Positions 38,246 through 47,496 of a DNA stretch of 64,000 bases are shown one piece after another (the first letter of the stretch is position 1; each line of letters opens with the position of its first letter). This stretch comes from Pseudomonadota bacterium (lineage in GTDB: Bacteria > Pseudomonadota > Alphaproteobacteria > Sphingomonadales > Sphingomonadaceae). The stretch lies in contig JAEWEY010000004.1 of NCBI GenBank assembly GCA_023389105.1, forward strand, positions 682,001-746,000. The letters are read 5' to 3'. Both the position numbers and the translations under genes were made by a program. Below the pieces are notes generated by a model that worked only from the letters and a program-made list of their open reading frames with translations, was not told where the DNA came from and searched no databases.

Positions 38246-41008
38246 TCATTGCCTGCGGCGCCGCGCGTTACCGTAGCCCTCTCGGATCGCGAGTAGCAGC
38301 ATGACGAAATGGCCCGCCGAACGAACTTGGCGTGCGGTTTCGCCATAGCCCTTGAATGCTATGCGGATCCTTCCGCGTTTACCGCGCCTGCGGGCGGTGC
38401 CGGGAAGATTATCTGTTTCAGGAAGCATTTGGTGCAACTCGTGCGACGAGCGTTTGCGAAACCACGCCGCGACCACGGTAATTTCTAGTTCCGCTTTTTC
38501 AAAACCAATGTCGATGAGGAGATCGCGCCAGGCGACTGCAAGGGGGCGGCTTTCAAAGCGGACTTGCGCCCGCGATCTGTCCCAATGCTCAATCGCATAA
38601 AACAGCGCTCTTCGCTCCAAGCTCGTCAATTGACGGTCCGCGCGCCAGCGGGAGTCAACGTAGTTCCTCCATTTGCTCGATTTTTGGATGACCCCAAGAT
38701 CTCGTTTATGGCGCACCTTCCCCTCCACGGTCCGCAGGTCAAAAATACTCGATGCCGCTTGCGTCCACGTTTCGATCGACGCTGGGAACGCTGTCTCCTT
38801 GGTTGGGTCTATCGAAGGAATGAGCACCGCTGCGATGTGCCGCCAATCAGGGTATTTCAGACGATCCGACTTCTTTTCTCGAGGGCGCTTAACTTTGATT
38901 TTTCCGGCTTCAGGGCTTGCGAAATAGCGTTCGCGCCTGGCAACGCGCCGTCCACGCCAGTCGGAGACCTTCGACACAACTGCCGGCTCATTTAGGGGCG
39001 CATCGGAAGCAAGTGGGGCACGATAGGAGCGCGGCCTCCTGCTCTGTGACAATTCCGTTTCATTGCTCTCGTGGCTTGTTGGCGCAACATTCGATTGACG
39101 CAAAGTGAGTTGCCGAAGTTGTCGTTTGGACAACGCCGGCCCGGCAACCCGTCTCGACACGTAATGCAAGATGCTTAGGTCCAGCAGGTGAGAATATGAG
39201 CGGATTGTGGTTTCGGGCACGATGTGACCGATAAGCACGCTGATGGCGTGCAGCGAATGTTGGCCGAGCTTCTGCTTGCCGAGGACGCTTTCCACAATTC
39301 GATCCTTCCGCGAGAATGAAATCACGCTCCGAAGCTGGGTGGGTATTGGCGCGTCGCGAAAGTCTTCGGGAAGAAGCATCGTCGTCAGCAGATAGGTCCC
39401 AAAGCTGTGACGCAGGTGATGGTACCTGACCGAACGGAGTGTCGTTGTCGCCGATTTCTCTGGTGGAATTTTCGTCACGTTGTCGTGTCCGGCTTCTGCC
39501 GGGAGCTTCTCTGAACCCACGAGACTGTCAGGTCCGAAGGCAGCCTCATTCAAGATAAGATTGAGAGCTGTTTCAGCGCTAACGCTGCCATCGCTGTTCA
39601 TTCCCACGACTGCGTCGTCGATGATGAGGTTTTGCCCATCCGCGATCTCGAGGGCCGCCACTCGCTCCTTGACCCGCTTCTTCAGAATTTTCGTCTCGCC
39701 GGGTTCCAGCAGCAAGTGCAAAGGCAGCACGCGCCGAGTTGTTGCGTTCTTCAGCTCCCGGTGTTCGTTTCGGATAACCGTCAGTTCGAAAACTTGTTCG
39801 CCGACGAGGAAATCCTGCGCCCTTAGGCCCTTGACCTCGCCGTACCTGAGACCGCAGCGGAAGCCCAAGATCAGACAGATTTGTTGGTCGGCATTCGCGT
39901 ACCCGAGCGCCCGTGCGAACTCCACGGGTGAAATAAGATCCGCCGATACTCGCTGCTCTGTTGCATGCTCATTCAGTTGTCTCGGGAACGGAGGTAGCTC
40001 GGGCCTGCAGCGCCGGAGGTAGTAGTAGAGACTTCTCGCTGCGTTCAGGGTCTTGTTACGCTTGCCATCACTCTCGATCATTTCGAGCCGCGCATCGAAA
40101 CGATCCTCGATTTCTTCTGCGGTCATTTTCAGCAGGTCGTCCGATGCGTCGATGACGAGCTTGGTCAGGTTCTCGAGATGGCCCTTGACCGTCATTGGCA
40201 AAATGCCACGCTGCGTTTGTTTGCCGCGATAGCAAGTCAGCGCATCCAGGCACCAAGCATGCATGAGCCGCTCAGCAGGAGAGGAAGCGCGAAGCTTCCT
40301 CAGATCGTCGGCGGCATTATTTTTTGCTCGCAGTCGGCCAAGCCCGTCTTTTGGCGCAGGGTATTTTTCCAGCACCTGTCTCGCCGGGATGCACCAGGTC
40401 TGGATTGTTCGCGGTGCAGGCTTCGCTCGGGGTACTGCAGCTTGCCGTTCGAATTTTCGGCCAAGCACCCTCAGCCAATCTTCCGGCTCCACCGGAACCG
40501 CCCGGTGTCTGCCTGCGGCGTGCGCCACGAGCACGCTCGGCATGCGCAACTGCCAGCGCCTCTCCGCATGCGCGAGCAGCGAGACTAGGAGGTCTGGAGT
40601 GTCGCCCGGGCAGCTTAAGAAATCGCGCAGACAATCCTGTGCGTTTCGCGTCACTGCAGCAGCGGATTTGCTGTGCCAATGCGCCAACAGCATTCTCGTC
40701 ACCGGATCAGCAAACCAGCGACGTGGTTGGGAAAAGCGACCTTCACTTTTGGGATCGAGTGGTTGGATATCGAGCCACACGAGGTCATCCACGAGAACCG
40801 GTTTTCGAATTGGAGCCTCAAACCAGCTGTCCCACCAGGCTGGATCAAGAAGCGCGCCGTAATAGATCGCTGATGCAAGCATCTGGCCGGCGCGGGCGGT
40901 CGTGGTCATTCCCGGCCGCGGCGCGATGTCCTCATGTAGCGCAGAAAGGTCCCGTGGCAGCGATGATGAGGAGGCCGACGTCGGTACCCATGTCCAGGGA
41001 GCGTTCAA
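38246..41008 (-). CDS. Large tyrosine recombinase (third of trio)
   Basis: A 920-residue tyrosine recombinase with a complete catalytic set: GLRYGEV with Arg388, a Lys in LKNATTRR near residue 420, HHLRHSFGTYL (His530, Arg533), GH at 594-595 and Tyr605. A core of normal size (about 265-620) is followed by some 300 residues of basic, unknown sequence, and preceded by about 250. This is far larger than phage integrases. It follows the 506-residue recombinase by 9 bp on the same strand. Trios of large recombinases define the GInt islands (ginABC), and this fits that pattern. Confidence 0.85.
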   Translation of the reverse strand: MNAPWTWVPTSASSSSLPRDLSALHEDIAPRPGMTTTARAGQMLASAIYYGALLDPAWWDSWFEAPIRKPVLVDDLVWLDIQPLDPKSEGRFSQPRRWFADPVTRMLLAHWHSKSAAAVTRNAQDCLRDFLSCPGDTPDLLVSLLAHAERRWQLRMPSVLVAHAAGRHRAVPVEPEDWLRVLGRKFERQAAVPRAKPAPRTIQTWCIPARQVLEKYPAPKDGLGRLRAKNNAADDLRKLRASSPAERLMHAWCLDALTCYRGKQTQRGILPMTVKGHLENLTKLVIDASDDLLKMTAEEIEDRFDARLEMIESDGKRNKTLNAARSLYYYLRRCRPELPPFPRQLNEHATEQRVSADLISPVEFARALGYANADQQICLILGFRCGLRYGEVKGLRAQDFLVGEQVFELTVIRNEHRELKNATTRRVLPLHLLLEPGETKILKKRVKERVAALEIADGQNLIIDDAVVGMNSDGSVSAETALNLILNEAAFGPDSLVGSEKLPAEAGHDNVTKIPPEKSATTTLRSVRYHHLRHSFGTYLLTTMLLPEDFRDAPIPTQLRSVISFSRKDRIVESVLGKQKLGQHSLHAISVLIGHIVPETTIRSYSHLLDLSILHYVSRRVAGPALSKRQLRQLTLRQSNVAPTSHESNETELSQSRRPRSYRAPLASDAPLNEPAVVSKVSDWRGRRVARRERYFASPEAGKIKVKRPREKKSDRLKYPDWRHIAAVLIPSIDPTKETAFPASIETWTQAASSIFDLRTVEGKVRHKRDLGVIQKSSKWRNYVDSRWRADRQLTSLERRALFYAIEHWDRSRAQVRFESRPLAVAWRDLLIDIGFEKAELEITVVAAWFRKRSSHELHQMLPETDNLPGTARRRGKRGRIRIAFKGYGETARQVRSAGHFVMLLLAIREGYGNARRRRQ

Positions 41009-41017
41009 GCGCCGAAC

Positions 41018-42538
41018 TCACGCAGCAAGGGGGCTCGCCTGCACTTTCCAGCCGACACTTTCCATCACCCCGTCAAACGCGCGCCGGAGGTCGGCACGAT
41101 AACGCAGAGGGTCCAAAGCCGATGTCTCGCCCCATGGCTGAACGCCGGACTGCCAATGGCCAAGAAACGCCGCGAGGGTCTCGCTCGCACATAAACCCGA
41201 GAGCTTGCCGCGAAGCCAATGCCGGCCAGCATTCCGTTCACCGGGCCACAATGAGTGTTTCCAGACATCAGCTGCATCCGCGATGTCTCGCTTGTGGATC
41301 GACAAGCCATGCCGGAGACCAACATAGGGGAAGGCATCGTGCGCAGATGCGCGGATATCTTCTAGCTGACCTCGTTCAGCGATGCTGACCACGTCGCCCA
41401 GCGCGTCGAGATGGCGTTCATATTCGCGCAACTGCTGCTGGGCGACGTCGCAAACCCAGACCATGCGGATCATATCTATCCGGTCGAAATGCTTATCGTG
41501 TACAAAGGCAAAGCCCGTTTCAGCGTCGATCCCGCGATAGCCGGGAACGCGGCCGCCGCCGCGCAAGCCAAGGGCAAAAGCGATAAGTGCAAGGGTGTAA
41601 GCAGTCATCGCTGAGTGGACCTCCCCGAGGTTGGATCCAGCTTTCGCCAACTCTTCGGCTAGTCGGCAGCTTAGCTTGCGAACCGCGCCGTCGGCGGGGG
41701 TGCGGGCGTCACCAATGTAAAATCGCCCGAGTTCCGGCGGATATTGTTCGTGAGCATATTCATCCAACTGCCTCACCGTCTCTCGATGAAGAGCGATAAG
41801 TTGCTCGATCGACAGCGACCCGTAATGGATCATCGAACTTGCGACAGAGTGATAGCGTCCGGTGATTAGCGCCGCGGCAGCGGGGTCGCCCGCCGAGGCG
41901 TGAGTCAGTGCCCGGAACAGCCACCGCTCAACACTCTGTATAGTCCGGGCCGAGCGCCTCGACCTGGATAGTCCCATGGCTTCCGAAATGATGACTTCGA
42001 CCTCCAAGCGGAGTTCGGTGGCCGGCGTAACAAAGAGTGGATAATCCGTCTGGTGACCCCCAACTTCACGTTTCCGGAGACAACGGTGAAGAATTGCTTC
42101 GGCATTGCGGGAAATCGGCAACCAGAGCTTCTCTGACAGCGGCTTCATTTGGTCTTGGCGGGACCGTCCTCGGTCGCGAGGACGTCCTGCAGGGAGCCAC
42201 CAACCCCGCCGGCCGTCCCGCAAGATTAGACCTGGATCCAAATGCGCTAACGCGGCTTTATGGGGCAGTTTGATAGCCCTCAATCGATGCAATTGGCGGA
42301 ACTGTCTTCCGGTCGTCAGGAGCGCTTGAACCATGAAGCAAGCCTCGAGCGCATGAAGGGAAGCGCGAGGTTCGAGACGCCGCTGTACCGCGAGCTTGAT
42401 TCGCATGAGATCGCCGGGCCCAAGATGCGTCCAGTCACCGGGCATCATCTGGTTGTAGCGGGCGACGGCATTCTTCCTGCCCGAGGAATTGTATGAGGCG
42501 GATTTCTGTGCCGCGGCGCCGCTGAGTTGCGAGGACAT
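41018..42538 (-). CDS. Degenerate tyrosine-recombinase-like protein (second of trio)
   Basis: A 506-residue protein between two complete tyrosine recombinases in one operon. The fold can be traced: TTGRQFRQLHRL stands where box I is expected, TIQSVERWLFRAL where His-x2-Arg is expected (His replaced by Ser), and ITGRYHSVASSMIHYGSLS holds the Tyr but with Arg instead of the box III His. Residues 280-506 are Trp- and Arg-rich and unassigned. It may be a non-catalytic or altered partner in a multi-subunit recombinase. The gap to the upstream gene is 163 bp and holds an inverted repeat (42669-42676 and 42698-42705). Confidence 0.7.
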   Translation of the reverse strand: MSSQLSGAAAQKSASYNSSGRKNAVARYNQMMPGDWTHLGPGDLMRIKLAVQRRLEPRASLHALEACFMVQALLTTGRQFRQLHRLRAIKLPHKAALAHLDPGLILRDGRRGWWLPAGRPRDRGRSRQDQMKPLSEKLWLPISRNAEAILHRCLRKREVGGHQTDYPLFVTPATELRLEVEVIISEAMGLSRSRRSARTIQSVERWLFRALTHASAGDPAAAALITGRYHSVASSMIHYGSLSIEQLIALHRETVRQLDEYAHEQYPPELGRFYIGDARTPADGAVRKLSCRLAEELAKAGSNLGEVHSAMTAYTLALIAFALGLRGGGRVPGYRGIDAETGFAFVHDKHFDRIDMIRMVWVCDVAQQQLREYERHLDALGDVVSIAERGQLEDIRASAHDAFPYVGLRHGLSIHKRDIADAADVWKHSLWPGERNAGRHWLRGKLSGLCASETLAAFLGHWQSGVQPWGETSALDPLRYRADLRRAFDGVMESVGWKVQASPLAA

Positions 42539-42701
42539 CGACGCTTCCTCGCAACTCTTCGTTAGCGAAGCCTCAACGTCTGGAACCGCCGTTTACACAT
42601 ATTAACCAAATTCCGGGGCCAGCGCCGGACGGATACGCGTGGGTGTAGCTGGGCAGATGGAAAACCCCGTAAGCCGAACCACCCGACATCGCGGTCACGG
42701 C

Positions 42702-44588
42702 TTACGGTCGCCAGACCGGTTCCTTCCGGACAGTCTTGGTGACGACCGGTATCATATCGACGGCGTCCTTGAGAATGCGCAACCGCGCGGCCTTCGAATA
42801 GCGCCCGGCGGTCTCGTCTTCGAGCGCGTGACCGAGCAGGTCCGCTCGCACTTCGTGGTCGACACTCGCCGCCTTGAGCTCATCAGCAACCATGTGGCGG
42901 ATCGCGTGGGTTGAAAGACCTTCGGTTGGACCGTCGAAGCTGTCGAGAATCTTCTTCCAGGCATGACGATAATACATCTCACCCATCGAGCGAGTGTCGC
43001 TGACCAGTTCTGGAAAGAGCAACGCCTCCCCCGTAGTCTTCATAACCGTCACGAAATCGAGGAAGCCGAGGCGGAGCAACTCGGCCGCAATCGGCACCCG
43101 CCGCTTCGAGGCCATGTTCTTCAGCCGTCCGACCTCGGAAGTGACGATATCGAAATACCAGATCCCCTCCGGGCTTTCCTTGATTTCCTTGACCTGAAGC
43201 TTGCAAGCCTCTTCGCGCCGCATCCCCGAGTACCAGATGATCGGCAACACCCAGTAGATGCTGTCGTGAAAGATCTCCCGCCCCGGCTTAAAGCGCTGCC
43301 GCCGATTGGCGCAGCCATGCCAGGGCGGCAGGAGGAAGAGCTTGCGCGCGACTTCCGGCGGGAACGGATCGCGCTGGTCTCGAGCGCTGCGAGTGTCGTT
43401 GAAAGAGTAAGCCGGCCAATCGAGCGCCTGAAGCTGGGGCAGCCGCAACCGACACCATTCGTGCGCCATCTTGAGGAACCGGAAATGTCGGTTCAGCGTG
43501 ACGATGTTGAGGCCCAGATCGCTGCTGGCGAGCTGCCCCTTCTTCACTGCCACCTTCGCTTCAGCGCAAATCTCGGCCAGCGTCATCGGTCCATGCCGCG
43601 GCGACTTGTGATGATTGGGCGGAAGAGCATCAAAATGCTTAAGGAGAATGCCCAGGTCTTCGTTGTTGAGCGTGATAAAGGGTTTGGACCCCATGCTCTT
43701 CTGAAGGAGCCGCATGGCCGCTTCAAACTGGCTGCGGGTCTTCTCCGTCCATCGCGCCTCACGCTTACCGGTTTCGGACGGGCTCAGCTTGGGATTCTTC
43801 TCGATGAACACAGCCGCCATATCGACGGCGTTCAGGCTCTGTAGTTCGAGCTCGTCAACTGTTGACGCAGCCGCCACGGGCGAGGCCGGGGCCGCAACTG
43901 GGTCTGACACTGACCGCGAAGCCGATGGCATCGCGCGCAGGCTCTCCAACCGGCGCTTCGGATCAGCCATACGCTGGCGATACTCCTGTACCGCAGCGAC
44001 CCGCGCTTCAAAGCGCAGACGCATCGCGTGGTCCATATAAGAGCCATCAGTCGCAATGCCTTCATTCTCAAGCGAGGCGGCGGTTTCGTCGAGGCTGTGG
44101 TACCAAATCGCGTTAGGCTTGGAGAGCAACGCGAGGGCGAGCTCTGCAGCATCGGGGTTTAGATGCGGCGCCCGCTTGGCCAGGACCGCAGCGTCGCCCT
44201 CCCAATTCGAAGCGCTGGTCTCTGCGAGATAGCGGTAAACTTCCTCGTGGACGTCGAGATAGGTAGGCAAGTCGCGATAATCGTAATTCGGCACGGTTGC
44301 ATGTGCGCGTTCTTCCTCGATCGCATCGAGAGCCAGCTCAAATTCTTTTTCGAAGATGAGCTTGATCGCCGCGGGCTCCAGCGAAACGCGGCGCCCGGGA
44401 CTTTTAAATAGACGCATGAACAGGTCCTCGAATTTAGCCGTGAGCATGGCAGCGCGCTGCCGAGCGGCCTGCGGACAAGCAGTCCTCAAAGAAACTGTGG
44501 CCCGGAAACTGTTACCGGACGGCAAACGACGGGAGCGCCGATACCAATAAATTGCGCCGCGGCGGATGGTGTTGGGGATAGCAGTCAT
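42702..44588 (-). CDS. Large tyrosine recombinase (first of trio)
   Basis: A 628-residue tyrosine recombinase with all catalytic residues: YSGMRREE (Arg457), Lys in LKNMASKRR (490-497), STHAIRHM (His561, Arg564), LLGHALED (His587) and Tyr597 in GRYSKA. Residues 1-400 include a SAM-like core-binding part and a long N-terminal extension. It is the promoter-proximal gene of the trio and begins 116 bp from the 3' end of tRNA-Gln, which fits an integrase next to its attachment site. Confidence 0.87.
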   Translation of the reverse strand: MTAIPNTIRRGAIYWYRRSRRLPSGNSFRATVSLRTACPQAARQRAAMLTAKFEDLFMRLFKSPGRRVSLEPAAIKLIFEKEFELALDAIEEERAHATVPNYDYRDLPTYLDVHEEVYRYLAETSASNWEGDAAVLAKRAPHLNPDAAELALALLSKPNAIWYHSLDETAASLENEGIATDGSYMDHAMRLRFEARVAAVQEYRQRMADPKRRLESLRAMPSASRSVSDPVAAPASPVAAASTVDELELQSLNAVDMAAVFIEKNPKLSPSETGKREARWTEKTRSQFEAAMRLLQKSMGSKPFITLNNEDLGILLKHFDALPPNHHKSPRHGPMTLAEICAEAKVAVKKGQLASSDLGLNIVTLNRHFRFLKMAHEWCRLRLPQLQALDWPAYSFNDTRSARDQRDPFPPEVARKLFLLPPWHGCANRRQRFKPGREIFHDSIYWVLPIIWYSGMRREEACKLQVKEIKESPEGIWYFDIVTSEVGRLKNMASKRRVPIAAELLRLGFLDFVTVMKTTGEALLFPELVSDTRSMGEMYYRHAWKKILDSFDGPTEGLSTHAIRHMVADELKAASVDHEVRADLLGHALEDETAGRYSKAARLRILKDAVDMIPVVTKTVRKEPVWRP

Positions 44589-44616
44589 CGGACATTTCCT
44601 TCCTTGCCGACGACTG

Positions 44617-44641
44617 TTGGTACAATCGTTGGCTACAATCG
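44617..44641 (-). repeat. Imperfect tandem repeat upstream of the recombinase trio
   Basis: Two adjacent copies, TTGGTACAATCG (44617-44628) and TTGGCTACAATCG (44629-44641), differ by one inserted base. They lie 28-53 bp upstream of the first recombinase start and within 90 bp of the tRNA-Gln 3' end. They could be an operator or accessory recombinase-binding site. Confidence 0.5.
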
Positions 44642-44703
44642 CTGGCGCAAAGGCCAGTAGGACGGAAAGGTCCGCTTCAACTTCAACGACTTAGAAGGAA
44701 GTC

Positions 44704-44778
44704 TGGCTGGGGCGGCAGGATTCGAACCTGCGAATGCCGGTACCAAAAACCGGTGCCTTACCACTTGGCGACGCCCCA
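44704..44778 (-). tRNA. tRNA-Gln (TTG)
   Basis: Read on the minus strand, a 7-bp acceptor stem TGGGGCG / CGCCCCA, a D arm, an anticodon stem CCGGT / ACCGG with loop TTTTGGT, and a T arm with GGTTCGAATCC are all present. The anticodon is TTG, reading CAA for glutamine. The 3' CCA is encoded. Its 3' side faces the recombinase trio, the usual place for integration into a tRNA gene. Confidence 0.96.
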
Positions 44779-44841
44779 GCAGGCGCTCCGCATATGCGGG
44801 GAGAGCGGCGCTTATAGCCGCCGCGCTCCAAGATTAAAGGG

Positions 44842-45735
44842 TCACGCGTTCGGAATGCGTCCGTTGACCAGGTCGTCGTAATCCTTGGCGAGCTGGCGCG
44901 TCATGTCGCCGACCTCGAAGGTGTACGGTCCGGCCGATTGAACGGGCGTCACCTCGACGGCAGTGCCGGTCAGGAACATTTGTTCGAAGCTTTCCAGCTC
45001 TTCCGGCCAGATCGCGCGCTCATTGACGGTGATCCCGCGGCGCCCGGCCAGATCCTTGATGGTCCGCCGGGTGATCCCGTCGAGGAAACAATCTGGTGTC
45101 GGCGTATGCAACTCGCCGTCACGCACGAAGAACACGTTCGCTCCAGTGGCCTCGGCCACCCGTCCGCGCCAGTCGAACATCAGCGCGTCGTTGTAGCCGC
45201 GCGCTTCGGCGTGCTGCTTGGACAAGGTGCAGATCATGTAAAGACCCGCAGCCTTGGACTCCGTCGGCGCCGTATACGGCGCGGGCCGGCGCCAGGGTGC
45301 GATGTCCAGGCGGATGCCGTTGGCGCTGTCGCGCGGCTCGTAATACTTTCCCCATTCCCAGGCCGCGATCGCCAGGTGCGGCCGGGTCTTGCCGGGCGCG
45401 ACGCCCATGGATTCGGATCCGCGCCACGCCACCGGACGCATGTAGGCATCGGTAAAATTGTTAGCCTTCAACACCTCGACGCACGCCGCGTTGATCTCGT
45501 CCACCGACCACGGCAGCTCAAAGCCCAACAGTGCCGCGCTCTTGCGCAACCGCTCGCTATGTTCGGTGAGCTTGAAGATCTGCCCGTTATAGGCCCGCTG
45601 CCCTTCGAACACGGACGAAGCATAATGAAGCGCGTGGGTCAAAACGTGGACCCGCGCGTCACGCCACGGAATCAGCTCACCGTCGAACCAGATGAAGCCG
45701 TCGCGGTCGTCGAAATTTGGAGAAGGAGCTACCAT
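44842..45735 (-). CDS. ilvE: Branched-chain amino acid aminotransferase
   Basis: A 297-residue fold-type IV PLP aminotransferase. It carries the IlvE N-terminal WFDGELIPWRDARVHVLTHA region, the Lys-containing ESKAAGLYMICTL segment and EATGANVFFV, with the C-terminal FLTGTAVEVTPV. It interconverts Leu, Ile and Val with their keto acids. Length and motifs are standard. It is followed by proC 9 bp away on the same strand. Confidence 0.94.
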   Translation of the reverse strand: MVAPSPNFDDRDGFIWFDGELIPWRDARVHVLTHALHYASSVFEGQRAYNGQIFKLTEHSERLRKSAALLGFELPWSVDEINAACVEVLKANNFTDAYMRPVAWRGSESMGVAPGKTRPHLAIAAWEWGKYYEPRDSANGIRLDIAPWRRPAPYTAPTESKAAGLYMICTLSKQHAEARGYNDALMFDWRGRVAEATGANVFFVRDGELHTPTPDCFLDGITRRTIKDLAGRRGITVNERAIWPEELESFEQMFLTGTAVEVTPVQSAGPYTFEVGDMTRQLAKDYDDLVNGRIPNA

Positions 45736-45744
45736 CGCCCGCGC

Positions 45745-46590
45745 CTAGGACAGGCGGGCAGGCTCTTCAACCCGGCGGGCGTCGGCCGCCAATTCCGCTC
45801 CGCGCCGCGCTGCGGCATCGATCGTTGCGGCAATCAGCCGGTCGAGCACATGCTCGTCCCCGTCGAGAACTGCGAGACCCGCTTCGGTCGTGCCATTGGG
45901 GCTTGCCACGCGACGTGCGAGCGACGCCATGTCCTCGTGGTTGGCCGATGCCATCCACACGGTGCCGAGCACCGTTTCCTGCGCGATGGTGGCGGCAATT
46001 TCTTCGGTCAGTCCTCTCGCCATTCCCGCCTTGGTCAAGGCAGCGACGAAGCGGGCAACATAGGCCGGCCCGGCGCCTGCGACGGAACCCAGCGCCGCAA
46101 GCCGCTGCTCGTCCGACGTCCACATCGCGAAGCCAAGCGCGGAGAAGAGGTCATTGACGAACCGCTGCGCCTGCGCATCCAGATTCTCGGCGTACAGACC
46201 GACCACACCCCGCCGCACAGCGACCGGGAGGTTAGGCATGGCTCGAACGATGGCGCCCGCGTCCGGGAAACGCTGGCGCAGGCTTTGCAATTCGACGCCC
46301 GCGAGCAACGAAACCACAATGGTGTTATCGCCAACATACTGGCGCAGCTGGGCGGCGACCTCATCCAGCTTCTGGGGCTTGAATGCCAGCACGACGAGCT
46401 TCGGTTCAAAGCCCGCATCGCCGATGCTCGTAACCGTCCGCACCCCGGCAACCGGCGTCCCGCTCGGACGAATGACCGTGATCGGATTGAGGTCCAGCCC
46501 TCCCGCGCGCCACCCGTCGATAATGGCGCCGCCCATGTTGCCGCACCCGATAAACCAGGTGGGTTGCGGAAGCTGAAGCACGCTCGCCAT
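45745..46590 (-). CDS. proC: Pyrroline-5-carboxylate reductase
   Basis: A 281-residue ProC. The NADP-binding FIGCGNMGGAIIDGW is at the N terminus and MPNLPVAVRRGVVG is the conserved MPNxP segment. The C-terminal SPNGTTEAGLAVL is the ProC signature. It makes proline from pyrroline-5-carboxylate. It sits between the YbjN-type gene (3-bp gap) and ilvE on the same strand. Confidence 0.94.
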   Translation of the reverse strand: MASVLQLPQPTWFIGCGNMGGAIIDGWRAGGLDLNPITVIRPSGTPVAGVRTVTSIGDAGFEPKLVVLAFKPQKLDEVAAQLRQYVGDNTIVVSLLAGVELQSLRQRFPDAGAIVRAMPNLPVAVRRGVVGLYAENLDAQAQRFVNDLFSALGFAMWTSDEQRLAALGSVAGAGPAYVARFVAALTKAGMARGLTEEIAATIAQETVLGTVWMASANHEDMASLARRVASPNGTTEAGLAVLDGDEHVLDRLIAATIDAAARRGAELAADARRVEEPARLS

Positions 46591-46593
46591 CGA

Positions 46594-47109
46594 TCAGGCC
46601 TCGCCGTGCGTTTCGATCAGCGCGGCGGAGAGGGCTTCGGTCGGCGACTTGCCGCCCCACAGGACGAACTGGAACACCGGATAAAACCGCTCGCACTCCT
46701 CCACGGCAGCCTCGGCGATCGCCTCTGCCTGGTCGAGGCTGAGACCATCGCCGCCGCGCGCATCGAGGATGGTCGAGTGGCGGAAGACTACCAGCCCCGA
46801 ACTCGACCAGAGTTCAAAATGGCCCAGCCACAATTGCTCGTTGATCAAGCTCAGCGATTCGAAGACCGCGGCCCGCTTTTCCGGCCCGACCTTGATATCG
46901 GGAAACGCTAGGAACTGCAGGACCTGGTCCTCCGGCCGCCAGACGCCGCGAAGTTCATACTGCGCCCAGCTACCCGTCGCCGAGGCGACGATCTCGCCTT
47001 CGGCAGTACGTTCGCATGACCAGCCGCGAGCCTCGAAATATTGTTCGAGCACCTCGATCGGCGCGCCGTCATCGCGCTCGCCCTGGAGTTCTTCCTCGCT
47101 CAGGTTCAC
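46594..47109 (-). CDS. YbjN domain-containing protein
   Basis: A 171-residue acidic cytoplasmic protein of the YbjN family, conserved beside proC in sphingomonads. Recognisable are EVLEQYFEARGWSCERTAEG and FLAFPDIKVGPEKRAAVFES. Its biochemical role is not settled; the fold is related to chaperone-like type III secretion partners. It overlaps ubiK by 4 bp. Confidence 0.82.
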   Translation of the reverse strand: MNLSEEELQGERDDGAPIEVLEQYFEARGWSCERTAEGEIVASATGSWAQYELRGVWRPEDQVLQFLAFPDIKVGPEKRAAVFESLSLINEQLWLGHFELWSSSGLVVFRHSTILDARGGDGLSLDQAEAIAEAAVEECERFYPVFQFVLWGGKSPTEALSAALIETHGEA

Positions 47110-47390
47110 GCCCCTGCCTTGCCTTTGCCTGGCTTGGGCGCTGCGGGGCTTGCCTGGGTCTCGAGCGCCGCGATCCGCGTCTTGAGCGCTTCATTCTCAT
47201 CGCGCGCAGCAGCGGCCATCGCCTTGACCGCTTCGAACTCGTCACGACCGACGAAATCCGCGCCCCCCATCCATTCCTTGAACTTCTCGCGCGCCGACGA
47301 TTCCGCCTCGCGGCCCATGCCGGCGAAGGTTCCGGCCATGCCGTTCACCATCTTCACGAAGTCGTCGAACAGCTTGTTCTCGGACTGCAT
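47106..47390 (-). CDS. ubiK: UbiK-type ubiquinone synthesis accessory factor
   Basis: A 94-residue BMFP/UbiK family protein. The first 50 residues are amphipathic (FDDFVKMVNGMAGTFAGMG), then a coiled coil holds residues 50-75 (FEAVKAMAAAARDENEALKT), and the tail is Pro/Lys-rich. UbiK helps the Ubi complex make ubiquinone in E. coli. It overlaps the YbjN-type gene by 4 bp. No other Ubi gene is in the window. Confidence 0.82.
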   Translation of the reverse strand: MQSENKLFDDFVKMVNGMAGTFAGMGREAESSAREKFKEWMGGADFVGRDEFEAVKAMAAAARDENEALKTRIAALETQASPAAPKPGKGKAGA

Positions 47391-47496
47391 CGCAGTTTCT
47401 CCTCGATTTCAGCCGGAAAATAGGGGTTGGTGACGTCATCCGCCACCCTGGGCCGTCAAGCTATCCCCAACTCGGTGAACTATCCCCAGATATTGG

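Larger units (their letters stand above)
35706..44703. mobile_element. Putative recombinase-trio genomic island at tRNA-Gln
   Basis: The block between the decayed 34-35.7 kb flank and tRNA-Gln carries a winged-helix/HNH-helicase pair and three adjacent tyrosine-recombinase genes whose operon starts just beyond the tRNA 3' end. That layout is typical of an integrated island. The left boundary is uncertain, and no second copy of the tRNA 3' end (attL) was found in the window by eye. The pseudogene at 34.3-34.9 kb may be an older remnant of the same insertion. The call rests on gene content and position. Confidence 0.6.

Noticed and set aside
44704..44778. attL/attR copies of the tRNA-Gln end
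   Set aside because: Scanning the stretches around 32.5-38 kb for the T-arm and acceptor sequence gave no second copy. A computed search for 15-bp matches would settle it.
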